DNA of 64,000 bases from JAGOCV01 sp049445855 (GCF_049445855.1 NZ_JBMSDV010000005.1:1-64000); one strand, 5' to 3'; positions 24,816-34,546 are shown, counted from the stretch's first letter. A program made the numbers and translations. Notes: generated by a model from the letters alone, not told the origin.

Positions 24816-27320
24816 ATGAATCAAGACACCACGACATCACCAACGGCCGCTTGGGGGCAGTTGCTGTGGGACCCGTTGCGACTATCGGCGATGGCAAACG
24901 AGTATGCAGTGGATGCCTGGCAGCGGTCCATTCTGTATGCCGACGTTCGCCGCCAACGCGGCAACCAGTACCAGGAGCATTTGCAGGAGCAGACGCCGAA
25001 CGTACTCGACTTCGCCTCTGAGGTCATCATGTCCGGGCTGGACCTTCCGCAGCCGGTCAACTATGGCCTCGTACGTATCCTGCCGCCAGCCGACACGCCG
25101 AGCGATCCCCACAAGCGACCGTTCGTGGTGGTCGATCCACGAGCGGGCCACGGCCCAGGCATCGGCGGCTTCAAACCCGATAGCGAGGTCGGCGCGGCTC
25201 TCAAGGCTGGCCATCCCTGCTACTTCGTAGGCTTTCTGCCCGATCCCGTTCCCGGCCAGACCGTCGAAGACGTCATGCGCGCCGAAGCGGCCTTCGTGCG
25301 CAAGGTCGGCGAGCTGCACCCCGACAGCCGCGGCAAGCCTGCGGTCATCGGCAATTGCCAGGCAGGCTGGCAGATCCTGATGGCAGCCGCCGTCTGGCCC
25401 GAACTGTTCGGACCGATCATCGTGGCCGGTGCGCCGCTGTCGTACTGGGCGGGCGACATGCCGATGCGCTACGCGGGCGGTCTGACCGGCGGTAGCTGGT
25501 TGACGGCATTGACCAGCGACCTAGGAGCTGGTCGGTTCGATGGTGCCTGGCTGGTTCAGAACTTCGAAAACCTGGACCCGGCCAATACGCTTTGGACCAA
25601 ACAGTACAACCTGTACGCCAAGGTCGACACGGAGGGCCCCCGCCACCTGCAGTTCGAGAAGTATTGGGGCGGCCACGTCTTCCTGAATGACGTGGAAATG
25701 CAGTACATCGTCGATAACCTGTTCATCGGCAACAAACTGAGTACGGCGCAGCTGGTGACGTCTGATGGCGTGCGCATCGACCTGCGCAATATTCGCTCGC
25801 CGATCGTGGTGTTCTGCTCCTATGGGGACAACATCACGCCACCGCCCCAGGCCCTGGGCTGGATCACCGATCTGTACCGCAACGATCTGGACGTGATGGG
25901 GCATGACCAGACCATCGTCTACGCCACCCATGACAGCATCGGGCATCTGGGTATCTTCGTCTCCGGCAGCGTCGGGCGTAAAGAGCACCAGGAGTTCGCC
26001 GCCAACATCGACGTCATCGACGTGCTGCCGGCCGGTATCCACCGCATGCTGGTCGATGAAAATCCAGACGGGTCGCAGGAAGGCGAGCCGACCGGGAACG
26101 CCTACCTGACTCGGATCCAGCGCAGCAACATCGATGAAGTCCGTGAGATCGTCCGTCCCGACCCTGAGAACGATCGCCGGTTCGCCGCCGTTGCGCGGAT
26201 CTCCGAGGTCAACCTGGCTTGCTACCGCAGCTTCGTGCAGCCATGGATGCGTGCCCTGGTCACGGACCAGGGTGCGAAGTGGCTGGAGCCGCTGCATCCG
26301 CTGCGCATGGGCTATGAATTGTGGTCTGACAGGCATCCGCTCGCCGCCGCAGTACATGAGGCTGCGCAACACGTGCGCGACCATCGTCAGCCCGTCTCCG
26401 AGGCCAACCCTTTCCTGCAACTGCAGGCGCAGTTTTCCACCGCCGTCGAACAGATGCTGGATCAATTCCGTGATTGCCGCGACCAGATCTACGCACAGGC
26501 GTTTGACACGCTGTACAGCCTGCCGCTGGTGCAGGCCATGACTGGACAGAGCCTGCACGACGATGCACCGCCGCGACCCCATCCCAGCGAGACGCCCGAG
26601 CATCGCCAGTATCTGGCGCAAGAGTTGACACGGCTCGAAGCGGATATTCACAGCGGCGGGATCACCGAAGCCTCCATACGGGCGCTGTTCTTTGTGCTGG
26701 CCGCGCGTGGCGAGGCCGACGGGCGGCACTTCCGGCACGCAGAGGAACTCGCGCGCCCCCATTTGGCAAACGACTTCGACATGCAGGTCTTTCGCCACCT
26801 CGTTCGTCGGCAGGCTTTGCTCATGAGGCTCGACGAGGACGCCACGGTGTCCGCCATCCCCGGATTGCTCAACGGCATAGCGCCTGATGACATCCGCCAG
26901 GTGGCGGGAATGATCGTGCAAGTGATTGGCAGCGGCGGTGTGCTGTCCGCACAAGAACAAACCAGGCTGGAACAGGTTTCTACCTTGTTCGAGCAGGCCG
27001 AGCGCCAAGCGCAGGCGGCTTCGGCGCCCGCCGTGATAAGTCCCGCCACTGATACCTCCGCTACGGTCGTGGACGCGAAGTCGACAACCGCCATGCCACG
27101 CTCTGCCAGTGGCACATCCGCTGCGGTCGAGGATGCGAATGCGGCGCCAGCCATGCCGAGCTCCGCCAGTGACACCTCCGCTCCGGCCATAAACACGACC
27201 TCCAAGACATCCTCTCCAAAGCCTAAGGCGCCTCAGAAGAAAACTGCTACGCAGAAAACTGTGTCCAAGACGCCAGCCGCCCCGCGGACAAGTCAAACAC
27301 GGCGAGGGAAAGGCAAATGA
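24816..27320 (+). CDS. DUF3141 alpha/beta-hydrolase-like protein (PHA-associated)
   Basis: An 834-residue DUF3141 protein, often labelled a poly-hydroxyalkanoate synthetase relative. The first 390 residues look like an alpha/beta-hydrolase: strand plus acid loop VVDPRAGHGPGIGG, an elbow-like GNCQAGWQ (Cys in place of the usual Ser, as in PHA synthases), and a late DSIGHLGIFVSG. The middle is helical. The last 90 residues are low-complexity, turning from Ser/Thr/Ala-rich to strongly basic (KPKAPQKKTATQK...RRGKGK), like the histone-H1-like tails of PhaF-type phasins. ATG 24,816 was chosen over an upstream in-frame ATG because the extra residues are not conserved-looking. It overlaps the MaoC-Pta gene by four bases. 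Confidence 0.7.
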   Translation: MNQDTTTSPTAAWGQLLWDPLRLSAMANEYAVDAWQRSILYADVRRQRGNQYQEHLQEQTPNVLDFASEVIMSGLDLPQPVNYGLVRILPPADTPSDPHKRPFVVVDPRAGHGPGIGGFKPDSEVGAALKAGHPCYFVGFLPDPVPGQTVEDVMRAEAAFVRKVGELHPDSRGKPAVIGNCQAGWQILMAAAVWPELFGPIIVAGAPLSYWAGDMPMRYAGGLTGGSWLTALTSDLGAGRFDGAWLVQNFENLDPANTLWTKQYNLYAKVDTEGPRHLQFEKYWGGHVFLNDVEMQYIVDNLFIGNKLSTAQLVTSDGVRIDLRNIRSPIVVFCSYGDNITPPPQALGWITDLYRNDLDVMGHDQTIVYATHDSIGHLGIFVSGSVGRKEHQEFAANIDVIDVLPAGIHRMLVDENPDGSQEGEPTGNAYLTRIQRSNIDEVREIVRPDPENDRRFAAVARISEVNLACYRSFVQPWMRALVTDQGAKWLEPLHPLRMGYELWSDRHPLAAAVHEAAQHVRDHRQPVSEANPFLQLQAQFSTAVEQMLDQFRDCRDQIYAQAFDTLYSLPLVQAMTGQSLHDDAPPRPHPSETPEHRQYLAQELTRLEADIHSGGITEASIRALFFVLAARGEADGRHFRHAEELARPHLANDFDMQVFRHLVRRQALLMRLDEDATVSAIPGLLNGIAPDDIRQVAGMIVQVIGSGGVLSAQEQTRLEQVSTLFEQAERQAQAASAPAVISPATDTSATVVDAKSTTAMPRSASGTSAAVEDANAAPAMPSSASDTSAPAINTTSKTSSPKPKAPQKKTATQKTVSKTPAAPRTSQTRRGKGK

Positions 27321-28738
27321 CGACGTCCTCCGCACCGGTCGATGGCGCCGCCGACGCATTGCAGGTTCTGCGCAACCGCACCTTCGACGAGATCGCCATC
27401 GGCGACAGCGCCAGCCTCGAACGCGCGTTTTCGCCGCAAGACATCCACATGTTCGCGCTGCAATCGGGCGATGTGGATCCGGAATCTTCGGTGTCTTCGC
27501 CCTCGCGGGACACCACGGAGGCCATTTGTGCAAACGTCCTGATCTCGGCTGTGCTGGGAACACGCCTGCCGGGGCCTGGAACCCAATATGTCAGCCAGAA
27601 CCTGCGCTTGCTCGGAGCCGTTCGGCCCGGCGACAGGCTGACCGTGCAGATGCAGGTGAGCAGCAAAGACACGGCCACCCATCACGTCACGCTGGACTGC
27701 ACCTGCACCAGCCAGGAGGGGGTGGCGATTTTCCAAGGCCAGGTAGAGGTCGTAGCGCCCACTGAGCGCATTGAAAGAACGCGCACGGCGTTGCCGGAAA
27801 TCCATCCGGATGCGCAGGGCCGCACAGGCCTGCAGCACCTGCTGGCGCATGTCGCGCACTTGCAACCGATTCGGGTAGCCGTCGCCCATCCGTGCGATGT
27901 CCCCAGCCTGTCCGCTGCGCTCGAAGCGCGCCACGCGGGGTTGATCGAGCCGGTGCTGGTCGGGCCACGAGGGCGGCTCGAAGCAGTCGCCACCGAGGCC
28001 GGGCTGGATCTGGCCGACGTCGCCATTGTGGACGTCCCGCACAGCCACGCCGCTGCGCAGCAAGCCGTCGCCTTGGCAGCCGCAGGTGAAGTCGAAGCCC
28101 TGATGAAAGGGAGCCTGCACACCGACGAACTGATGTCCGCGCTGGTTTCGGCAGCAGCGGGGTTGCGCACCAAGCGCCGGGTCAGCCATTGCTTCCTGTT
28201 GCAGACACCGGCCTATCCGCGCCCGTTCATCGTCACCGATGCGGCGATCAATATCGCCCCGAATCTGGAACAGAAGGCAGACATCATCCGCAACGCCATC
28301 GAGCTGGCACAGGTGATCGGCGTGCGCGAACCCAAGGTCGCGATCCTGGCCGCGGTCGAGACGGTCAGCCCGACGATGGCGGCCACGCTGGACGCTGCGG
28401 CGCTGTGCAAGATGGCCGATCGCGGCCAGATCACTGGCGGCCTGCTCGACGGGCCGCTGGCCTTCGACAACGCCGTCTCCATCGCCGCTGCGCGTATCAA
28501 GGGGATCGTTTCCGAGGTCGCCGGGCAAGCTGACATCCTCGTCGTGCCTGACCTGGAGAGCGGCAACATGCTTGCCAAGCAGTTGATCTTCATGGGCGGC
28601 GCAGCCAGCGCCGGGATCGTTCTTGGAGCCAAGGTGCCAGTCATTCTGACCAGCCGCGCCGACTCGCGTGATACACGCATCGCCTCATGCGCGATCGCAC
28701 TGATGCTGGCCCACCACTATCGGCTGTCACCCCCTTGA
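27317..28738 (+). CDS. MaoC-like/phosphate acetyltransferase fusion
   Basis: Two-domain protein of 473 residues. Residues 1-150 are a MaoC (hot-dog) domain; residues 155-473 are a phosphate acetyl/butyryl transferase domain (ALMKGSLHTDELMSAL, HCFLLQTPAYPRPFIVTDAAINI, DILVVPDLESGNML). The transferase should interconvert acetyl-CoA and acetyl phosphate, pairing with the nearby acetate kinase. In the MaoC part the hydratase motif, usually SGDxNPxHxD, reads SGDVDPESSVS, so the catalytic His is absent and hydratase activity is doubtful. It overlaps the DUF3141 gene by four bases (ATGA). Such fusions next to ackA are known in proteobacteria. Confidence 0.85.
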   Translation: MTTSSAPVDGAADALQVLRNRTFDEIAIGDSASLERAFSPQDIHMFALQSGDVDPESSVSSPSRDTTEAICANVLISAVLGTRLPGPGTQYVSQNLRLLGAVRPGDRLTVQMQVSSKDTATHHVTLDCTCTSQEGVAIFQGQVEVVAPTERIERTRTALPEIHPDAQGRTGLQHLLAHVAHLQPIRVAVAHPCDVPSLSAALEARHAGLIEPVLVGPRGRLEAVATEAGLDLADVAIVDVPHSHAAAQQAVALAAAGEVEALMKGSLHTDELMSALVSAAAGLRTKRRVSHCFLLQTPAYPRPFIVTDAAINIAPNLEQKADIIRNAIELAQVIGVREPKVAILAAVETVSPTMAATLDAAALCKMADRGQITGGLLDGPLAFDNAVSIAAARIKGIVSEVAGQADILVVPDLESGNMLAKQLIFMGGAASAGIVLGAKVPVILTSRADSRDTRIASCAIALMLAHHYRLSPP

Positions 28739-28799
28739 GCCGACTTATCGGCAACTTATTAACCCCCTCTTTTTAATCCACCCCTTTGGAGGAAACACC

Positions 28800-29552
28800 A
28801 TGCAGTACTCATTCTCTGGCCGCGTAGCCCTGGTCACCGGTGCAGGGTCTGGCATTGGCGAGGCCATTGCCCGGCTGCTTGCAAGCAACGGCCTGAATGT
28901 CGTCGTCTCCGATGTCAGCGCCGACAATGCGCAGCGCGTCACCAGCCTCATCAACGCCGAGGGCGGCCACGCCGTGGCCAACGTGGCCGACGTGGCATGC
29001 ATCGATGAGGTCCAGGCTGCCGTGGCCTGCGCGGTCGATACGTTCGGCGACCTTCATTTTGCCGTCAACAACGCCGGTATCGGTGGCGACCAGAGCCCGG
29101 CGGGAGAACTGGACCCTGCCGCCTGGCGCCGGGTGATCGATGTCAACCTGAACGGCGTGTTCTATGGCCTGCGCCATCAGATTCCCGCCATCCTGCGCTC
29201 GGGAGGCGGCGCCATCGTCAACGTCTCCTCCATCCTGGGGGTGGTGGGCGACGCAGCGAACCCTGCGTACGTCGCAGCCAAACATGGCGTGACCGGGCTG
29301 ACCCGCTCGGCAGGACTGGCCTATGCGTCCAAGGGAATCCGGATCAATTCGATTCATCCCGGTTACGTGCGTACGCCCATCCTGGATTTCCTGGATGAAT
29401 CGGCCCTCCAGAAGGCCGTTGACCTGCATCCGATCGGTCGTCTGGGTACATCGGACGAAATCGCCCATGCCGTGGCGTTTTTGCTGTCGGAAGGAAGCAG
29501 CTTCCTTGTGGGCACCCAGCTCATCGCCGATGGCGGCTACACGGCGCGCTGA
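28800..29552 (+). CDS. short-chain dehydrogenase/reductase
   Basis: Classical SDR of 250 residues with TGAGSGIGEAIA at the N-terminus, NNAG near 92, catalytic Ser in NVSSILGVVG and the Tyr-x3-Lys pair in AYVAAKHG. The C-terminus GTQLIADGGYTAR is typical. The substrate cannot be read from sequence; given the setting, 3-hydroxybutyrate or a related hydroxyacyl compound is possible, and redox balancing is another option. A TTGGAGGA site precedes the ATG. In similar maoC-pta/ackA clusters elsewhere this place is held by FabI, which this protein does not resemble. Confidence 0.8.
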   Translation: MQYSFSGRVALVTGAGSGIGEAIARLLASNGLNVVVSDVSADNAQRVTSLINAEGGHAVANVADVACIDEVQAAVACAVDTFGDLHFAVNNAGIGGDQSPAGELDPAAWRRVIDVNLNGVFYGLRHQIPAILRSGGGAIVNVSSILGVVGDAANPAYVAAKHGVTGLTRSAGLAYASKGIRINSIHPGYVRTPILDFLDESALQKAVDLHPIGRLGTSDEIAHAVAFLLSEGSSFLVGTQLIADGGYTAR

Positions 29553-29631
29553 GTCTGAAGACGATGAGACAGCAGACACCCCCGCACACCTCGGCGAAGT
29601 CGCGCGGACGGCGCGCAGAGAGGACGACCTG

Positions 29632-30870
29632 ATGGACGTCACCATGGCCCGCTCCGGGCGCCGCGAACACGGACTGATCCTTGTGCTGAACTGCGGTTCA
29701 TCCAGCATCAAGTTTGCGGTGTTCGATTCCTCGGCCGCGCCACTGCCGCGTCAGGCATTGTGGAATGGCAAGGTGCAGGGAATCGGCGGCGCCAACCCGG
29801 ATTTCGGAGAGACCGGAGTTGCGCCGTTCTCGATCGAACTGGACACGGCACATCCGTATCGCGCCGCACTGCGCCTCATCCGCGATCGTGTCAGCCGGCG
29901 GCTCGACGGCCGCCACGTAGGTACGGTCGCCCACCGTATCGTCCACGGCGGCAGCAAATACTCCATGCCCGTGCGCCTGGACGCAAATGTCCTGGCCGAC
30001 CTCAAGGGCTACATTCCTCTGGCCCCGCTGCACCAGCCATTCGCGCTCGAAGCCGTGGAGATCCTGCTGCGGGAGCAGCCAGATCTGCCACAGATGGCTT
30101 GCTTCGACACGGCCTTCCACCACACTTTGCCCCAGGTCGAGAAGATCCTGCCGTTGCCCTATGCCGCATGGGAGCGCGGTCTGCGTCGGTACGGGTTTCA
30201 CGGCCTGTCGTATGAGTACATGGCAGTGGCCTTGCCCGAACGCCATGGCGACGCCGCGTGCGGGCGCACCGTCGTTGCCCACTTGGGCAGTGGCGCCAGT
30301 CTGTGCGCCATGCAAGGACTCAAAAGCGTGGCCACCACCATGGGCTTCTCCGCGCTTGACGGCCTGATGATGGGCACCCGCACCGGCGCGCTCGATCCGG
30401 GTGCGGTGCTCTACCTGATGGAAGTCGAGAAGCTCTCACTAGAGCAAGTGGGGCGCGTCCTCTATCACGAGTCCGGCCTGCTCGGCGTTTCGGGAATCTC
30501 GGCCGAGCCGCGCGTCATTGTCGGGCACGAGAACGATGCAGGCGAAACGGGGGAGCGAGCGCGCTTGGCACTGGCCCTTTACGTGCGACGCATCGTGCGC
30601 GAGATCGGGGCCCTGGTCGCCGTGCTGGGCGGTCTGGACATGTTGGTGTTCACGGCGGGTGTCGGTGAACACAATGCGTTCATTCGCGAGCGCATCTGTG
30701 CGGCGCTGGGCTTTCTGGGCATTGCCCTGGATACCGACGCCAACGCCCGCCACGCGGCGAAGATTTCCAGCGACCACAGCCAGGTCATCGTGGCGGTCGA
30801 GCCCACCAACGAAGAGTGGATAGCCGCCAGCCACGCACTGTCCTGCCTGGACAGGGAGAAGGCGCGATGA
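29632..30870 (+). CDS. ackA: acetate kinase
   Basis: Makes ATP and acetate from acetyl phosphate. The protein carries every family signature: LNCGSSSIKFAVFD at the N-terminus, ACFDTAFHHTLP, GFHGLSYEY, AHLGSGASLCA, DGLMMGTRTGALDPG and FTAGVGEHN. The frame is open far upstream into the SDR gene, but ATG 29,632 with AGAGAGGA before it gives 413 residues, right for AckA; ATG 29,644 is also possible. It overlaps the GltS-like gene by four bases. With the phosphoketolase at 36.8 kb and the Pta fusion it forms an acetyl-phosphate node. Confidence 0.93.
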   Translation: MDVTMARSGRREHGLILVLNCGSSSIKFAVFDSSAAPLPRQALWNGKVQGIGGANPDFGETGVAPFSIELDTAHPYRAALRLIRDRVSRRLDGRHVGTVAHRIVHGGSKYSMPVRLDANVLADLKGYIPLAPLHQPFALEAVEILLREQPDLPQMACFDTAFHHTLPQVEKILPLPYAAWERGLRRYGFHGLSYEYMAVALPERHGDAACGRTVVAHLGSGASLCAMQGLKSVATTMGFSALDGLMMGTRTGALDPGAVLYLMEVEKLSLEQVGRVLYHESGLLGVSGISAEPRVIVGHENDAGETGERARLALALYVRRIVREIGALVAVLGGLDMLVFTAGVGEHNAFIRERICAALGFLGIALDTDANARHAAKISSDHSQVIVAVEPTNEEWIAASHALSCLDREKAR

Positions 30871-32069
30871 CGATCGATGCCTTCCATGGATTCACGCTCG
30901 CCATCGTGCTGTTGTTCGTGGGCAAGGGCCTGGTTGCGCGTTGGGGCATCTTGCGTCGATACAGCATCCCGGAATCCCTGGTGGGCGGCCTGGCCTGCGC
31001 CCTGGTTGTCTTCGCCCTGTACTACGGTGCGGGGATCGTCGTCAGTTTCGATCTCGAAGCGCGTGACGCGCTGCTGCTGTACTTCTTTGCGGCCATTGGC
31101 CTGGGTACCGACGCCCGCACGCTGCGCCATGGTGGGCGGCCCTTGCTGATCCTGTCGGGGTTGGCCATCGGGTTCATGGTGCTGCAGAACCTGGCCGGGA
31201 TGGAGATGGCACGCGCCTTCGGCCTGGATCCGCGCGCCGGGCTGATGGTGGGATCGATTTCCCTGACCGGAGGCGTGGGCACCACCTTGGCCTGGTCCGA
31301 TCACTTCGTTCAAAACCTCGGCATTGCGCAAGCGCAGGAACTGGGATTGGCAGCGAACATGATCGGCCTGATCGCGGCCTGCACCATCGGCGGCCCGATC
31401 GCAAGCCTGCTCATGCACAGGCATCGGCTTCAAGCCGGAGACAGCGCCCTGGAAATTGGCACGCTGCACAGCAATGAGCAGCATGCCCGCCTGGACTACT
31501 ACGGCGTGCTGCTGGCATTGCTCTGGCTCAACTTGGCCTTGATGCTGGGATACGGAATCAATGCCTTGGTAGCGCGTACCCCCGTCACGCTGCCCGCCTT
31601 TGTGGGCTGCCTGCTGGCCGGGATTCTCCTGCGCATGGTGGCCGACTGGATGAGGCCGAGTGGGGGCGGACGTCTATGGAACTGGCCGAGCATGCAGCCA
31701 GGCATTGCCCTGGTCTCCGATATCTCACTGGGCCTGTTTCTGACCATGGCGCTGATGGGACTCAGGCTCTGGGAGCTGCAGCCCGTGCTTGCCTTCATCA
31801 CGGCGGCGATGCTGGTGCAGATTGCCCTGGTCATCGCATTCGTTTTGCTGATTGTTTTTCGGGCAATGGGCAAGGATTACCAAGCCGCCGTGGTGTGCGC
31901 GGGTTTCGGCGGTATTGCGCTGGGATCTACCGCCACTGCCATCGCCAACATGACGGCGGTGACTCGGGAGCATGGTGCGGCACGCGAGGCGTTCATTGTG
32001 GTGCCCCTGGTATGTGGGTTCGTCATCGATATTGCGAACGCACTGGTAATCAGCCTGATGGCCGGTTAG
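30867..32069 (+). CDS. gltS: sodium:glutamate symporter-like protein (GltS family)
   Basis: Inner-membrane carrier of about ten helices in two inverted halves. Re-entrant-loop motifs typical of GltS are seen: SIPESLVGGL near residue 32, ISLTGGVGTTLAWSD near 131, and FGGIALGSTATAIANM near 347. Length (401 aa) fits. It starts within the acetate kinase stop (ATGA), so it is co-translated. Glutamate or a related carboxylate is the family substrate; a role in acetate or organic-acid exchange next to ackA would be inference only. Confidence 0.82.
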   Translation: MTIDAFHGFTLAIVLLFVGKGLVARWGILRRYSIPESLVGGLACALVVFALYYGAGIVVSFDLEARDALLLYFFAAIGLGTDARTLRHGGRPLLILSGLAIGFMVLQNLAGMEMARAFGLDPRAGLMVGSISLTGGVGTTLAWSDHFVQNLGIAQAQELGLAANMIGLIAACTIGGPIASLLMHRHRLQAGDSALEIGTLHSNEQHARLDYYGVLLALLWLNLALMLGYGINALVARTPVTLPAFVGCLLAGILLRMVADWMRPSGGGRLWNWPSMQPGIALVSDISLGLFLTMALMGLRLWELQPVLAFITAAMLVQIALVIAFVLLIVFRAMGKDYQAAVVCAGFGGIALGSTATAIANMTAVTREHGAAREAFIVVPLVCGFVIDIANALVISLMAG

Positions 32070-32212
32070 GCGAAGCGAAACAGCGGAGCGAGCTGGCAGA
32101 TGGATACATCGCTGACGCGCTGGCGAGGCGTCGTCGCCCAGGAAATCGCAATCGACTCCCGTTTTCAAGCAAGGGGCTCTTTCTACTTGTGCAGAAATAG
32201 AGGTAATACGCT

Positions 32213-33964
32213 TTGACGAATAAAAAGAACGGCAATATCGACTCAGCCATCAATCCGAAGTTGGATGGGGATGCCCATGTCGCTTGGGCACAGGCTTGGT
32301 CGTCTATTTCGCCGGAGACATCGTTGCTCGCGTGGGTGGACTGGGCGAGCCATTTAGCAAACAGTCCTGGCAAGCAAGCCGAGCTTTTGGCGTTTGCAGC
32401 CTCCCTGTCCGAGCAATGGATGGCCGTATTGAAGAAGAATCGGGCCAACCCGAACCGGGGAGCCACCGCTCCTGACCGGTCACCTGTCAATGACCGCCGC
32501 TTCAACGATCCTGCATGGGATCAATGGCCCTACGACCTTTTCCGCAGTTCATTCGTCAATCAGACCAAATGGTGGGAGCAGGCCACGCAGGGGGTGTGGG
32601 GAGTGGATCCGAAACACCAACGCCTGCTGGCGTTTGGCGCCAAACAGTGGCTGGAAATGCTTTCGCCCGCCAACGCTGCGGTTTTCAACCCCGTTGTCCT
32701 GAAAAGAACCATCGCAGAGCAAGGCGCCAATCTAGCGCGGGGGACGTCCAACTTTCTCGACGACTTGCGTCGGCAACTATCCGGCCAGCCTCCCGCGGGA
32801 ACGGAGAACTTCGTCGTTGGGCGCGACGTAGCGGTCACGGAAGGAAAAGTCGTTCTGAGAAATCGACTGATCGAACTGATTCAGGACACGCCCACTACCG
32901 AGAAAGTCCATCCCGAACCGATCATGATCATTCCTGCCTGGATCATGAAGTACTACGTACTGGATCTGTCACCGCATAACTCGCTGATACGGTATCTGGT
33001 TGCGCAAGGGCATACGGTTTTTTGCATCTCCTGGAGAAATCCGGATGCTGAGGATCGAGATTTGGGCATGGATGAGTACCTGGAGTTCGGCCTGCATGCA
33101 GCGCTGGACGCTGTGACTTCCGTTGTCCCCGGGCATGGAGTCCACGCGGCTGGTTATTGCCTGGGCGGAACGCTACTGGCCATTGGTGCTTCAGCCATGG
33201 CGCGTGATGGCGATACGCGGCTGGTGTCGGTAAGCCTGCTTGCCGCACAGACGGACTTCAGCGAACCGGGCGAGCTGAGTCTTTTCATCAACGAGAGTCA
33301 AGTGGCGCTGTTGGAAGCCAGCATGGCTCAAACCGGTTATTTGACCTCCGACCAGATGAGCGGAGCTTTTCAGCTACTGCGCTCCTACGATCTCATATGG
33401 TCTCGCATGATTGACGAATACCTATTGGGCGATCGCCGGCCAATGACCGACCTGATGGCTTGGAATGCCGATGGGACTCGCCTGCCCGCGAAGATGCATT
33501 CGCAGTATCTCCGACGCCTTTACCTGAATAACGATCTCAGCGCGGGGCGTTATCCCGTCACGGGTCGCCCCGTTTCAGTGGGAGACATCGCTGTGCCGGT
33601 GTTTTGCGTCGGCACTGCCTCGGATCATATTGCGCCTTGGCGCTCGGTTTACAAGCTGCATCTCCTGTCTTCGGCCGAGCTGACTTTCGTGCTGACCACT
33701 GGAGGACACAACGGCGGCATCGTGAGCGAGCCCGGCCGAGGTAAGCGCCAATATCAAATCCATACCCGCGCGGCCGGTGATGGATACATGGCGCCGGATG
33801 AGTGGCAAGCGACGATGCAGACGCATCCGGATTCCTGGTGGCCCGCATGGTCGGCGTGGCTGCGAGAGCGTTCCGGTGATGTTGTTGCGCCTCCGCTCAT
33901 AGGTGCTGAATCCAGTGGATACCCCACTGTTTGCGACGCCCCAGGGGAATATGTACGCAACTGA
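32213..33964 (+). CDS. phaC: poly(3-hydroxyalkanoate) synthase (PhaC)
   Basis: Polymerises (R)-3-hydroxyacyl-CoA into polyester at the granule surface. The lipase-like box GYCLGG gives catalytic Cys near residue 316; Asp in GTASDHIAPW and His in TTGGHNGGIV complete the triad. The conserved Trp-rich and PxxxFNP-like N-terminal region (WEMLSPANAAVFNP-like) is present. There is no ATG near the start of homology; a TTG at 32,213 follows AGAGGTAAT at the right distance and yields 583 residues, normal for class I PhaC. It is preceded by a 143-base spacer. With PhaB and phasin upstream it gives a PHB route lacking only a thiolase. Confidence 0.9.
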   Translation: MTNKKNGNIDSAINPKLDGDAHVAWAQAWSSISPETSLLAWVDWASHLANSPGKQAELLAFAASLSEQWMAVLKKNRANPNRGATAPDRSPVNDRRFNDPAWDQWPYDLFRSSFVNQTKWWEQATQGVWGVDPKHQRLLAFGAKQWLEMLSPANAAVFNPVVLKRTIAEQGANLARGTSNFLDDLRRQLSGQPPAGTENFVVGRDVAVTEGKVVLRNRLIELIQDTPTTEKVHPEPIMIIPAWIMKYYVLDLSPHNSLIRYLVAQGHTVFCISWRNPDAEDRDLGMDEYLEFGLHAALDAVTSVVPGHGVHAAGYCLGGTLLAIGASAMARDGDTRLVSVSLLAAQTDFSEPGELSLFINESQVALLEASMAQTGYLTSDQMSGAFQLLRSYDLIWSRMIDEYLLGDRRPMTDLMAWNADGTRLPAKMHSQYLRRLYLNNDLSAGRYPVTGRPVSVGDIAVPVFCVGTASDHIAPWRSVYKLHLLSSAELTFVLTTGGHNGGIVSEPGRGKRQYQIHTRAAGDGYMAPDEWQATMQTHPDSWWPAWSAWLRERSGDVVAPPLIGAESSGYPTVCDAPGEYVRN

Positions 33965-34051
33965 ATAAGCGCATACCGCGTCCGCTATTGCGACACGGTA
34001 TACGCAATATCTGTTCGTCACCCCGTTTTACTCTGATAACTGGAGACATTC

Positions 34052-34546
34052 ATGTACTCAAGAATCCTGGTTCCGCTCGACGGAAGTCCTACTGCCGATT
34101 TGGCGCTCCACCACGCTGCGGTGCTGGCACGCCTGAATGGCGCAACCATCGTCTTGCTGCACGTCATCGAGGAGATGAAGCACAGCAACGGCTTCGAGAG
34201 GCCGAGGATCTATATTGAAGAAGTGAGGCCGGGCTTCCTGGCGGCCGGGCAGAAGCTGCTGGACGAGGCGGCGCTGCGGCTGAGGCAGGGAGGCCTGGTG
34301 GTTGAGACCGTCCTTCTGGAAAGTAACGGCGAGCGCGTCTCGGTGCTCATCGCTCAGCAGGCACTGACTACTCAATGCGAGTTGGTGGTGTTGGGTACCC
34401 ACGGACGCCGGGGCGTGGACAGGCTGCTGATGGGAAGCGATGCAGAGCAGCTCGCTCGCATCGCACCAGTTCCGGTGATGCTGGTGCGCCAGCCCCAATC
34501 GGTCATTGCGACTGCAACCCCTGGGCAGGGTGGCACGCCAGCGTGA
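34052..34546 (+). CDS. universal stress protein
   Basis: Single UspA domain of 164 residues: MYSRILVPLDGSPTADLAL at the N-terminus and the ATP-binding pattern GTHGRRGVDRLLMGSDAEQL near residues 115-135. ATP-binding Usp proteins support survival in stationary phase or low oxygen; under Anr/FNR control this is common in pseudomonads. It is preceded by CTGGAGA. Its TGA overlaps the GTG start of the LpxR-like gene (GTGA). Confidence 0.9.
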   Translation: MYSRILVPLDGSPTADLALHHAAVLARLNGATIVLLHVIEEMKHSNGFERPRIYIEEVRPGFLAAGQKLLDEAALRLRQGGLVVETVLLESNGERVSVLIAQQALTTQCELVVLGTHGRRGVDRLLMGSDAEQLARIAPVPVMLVRQPQSVIATATPGQGGTPA

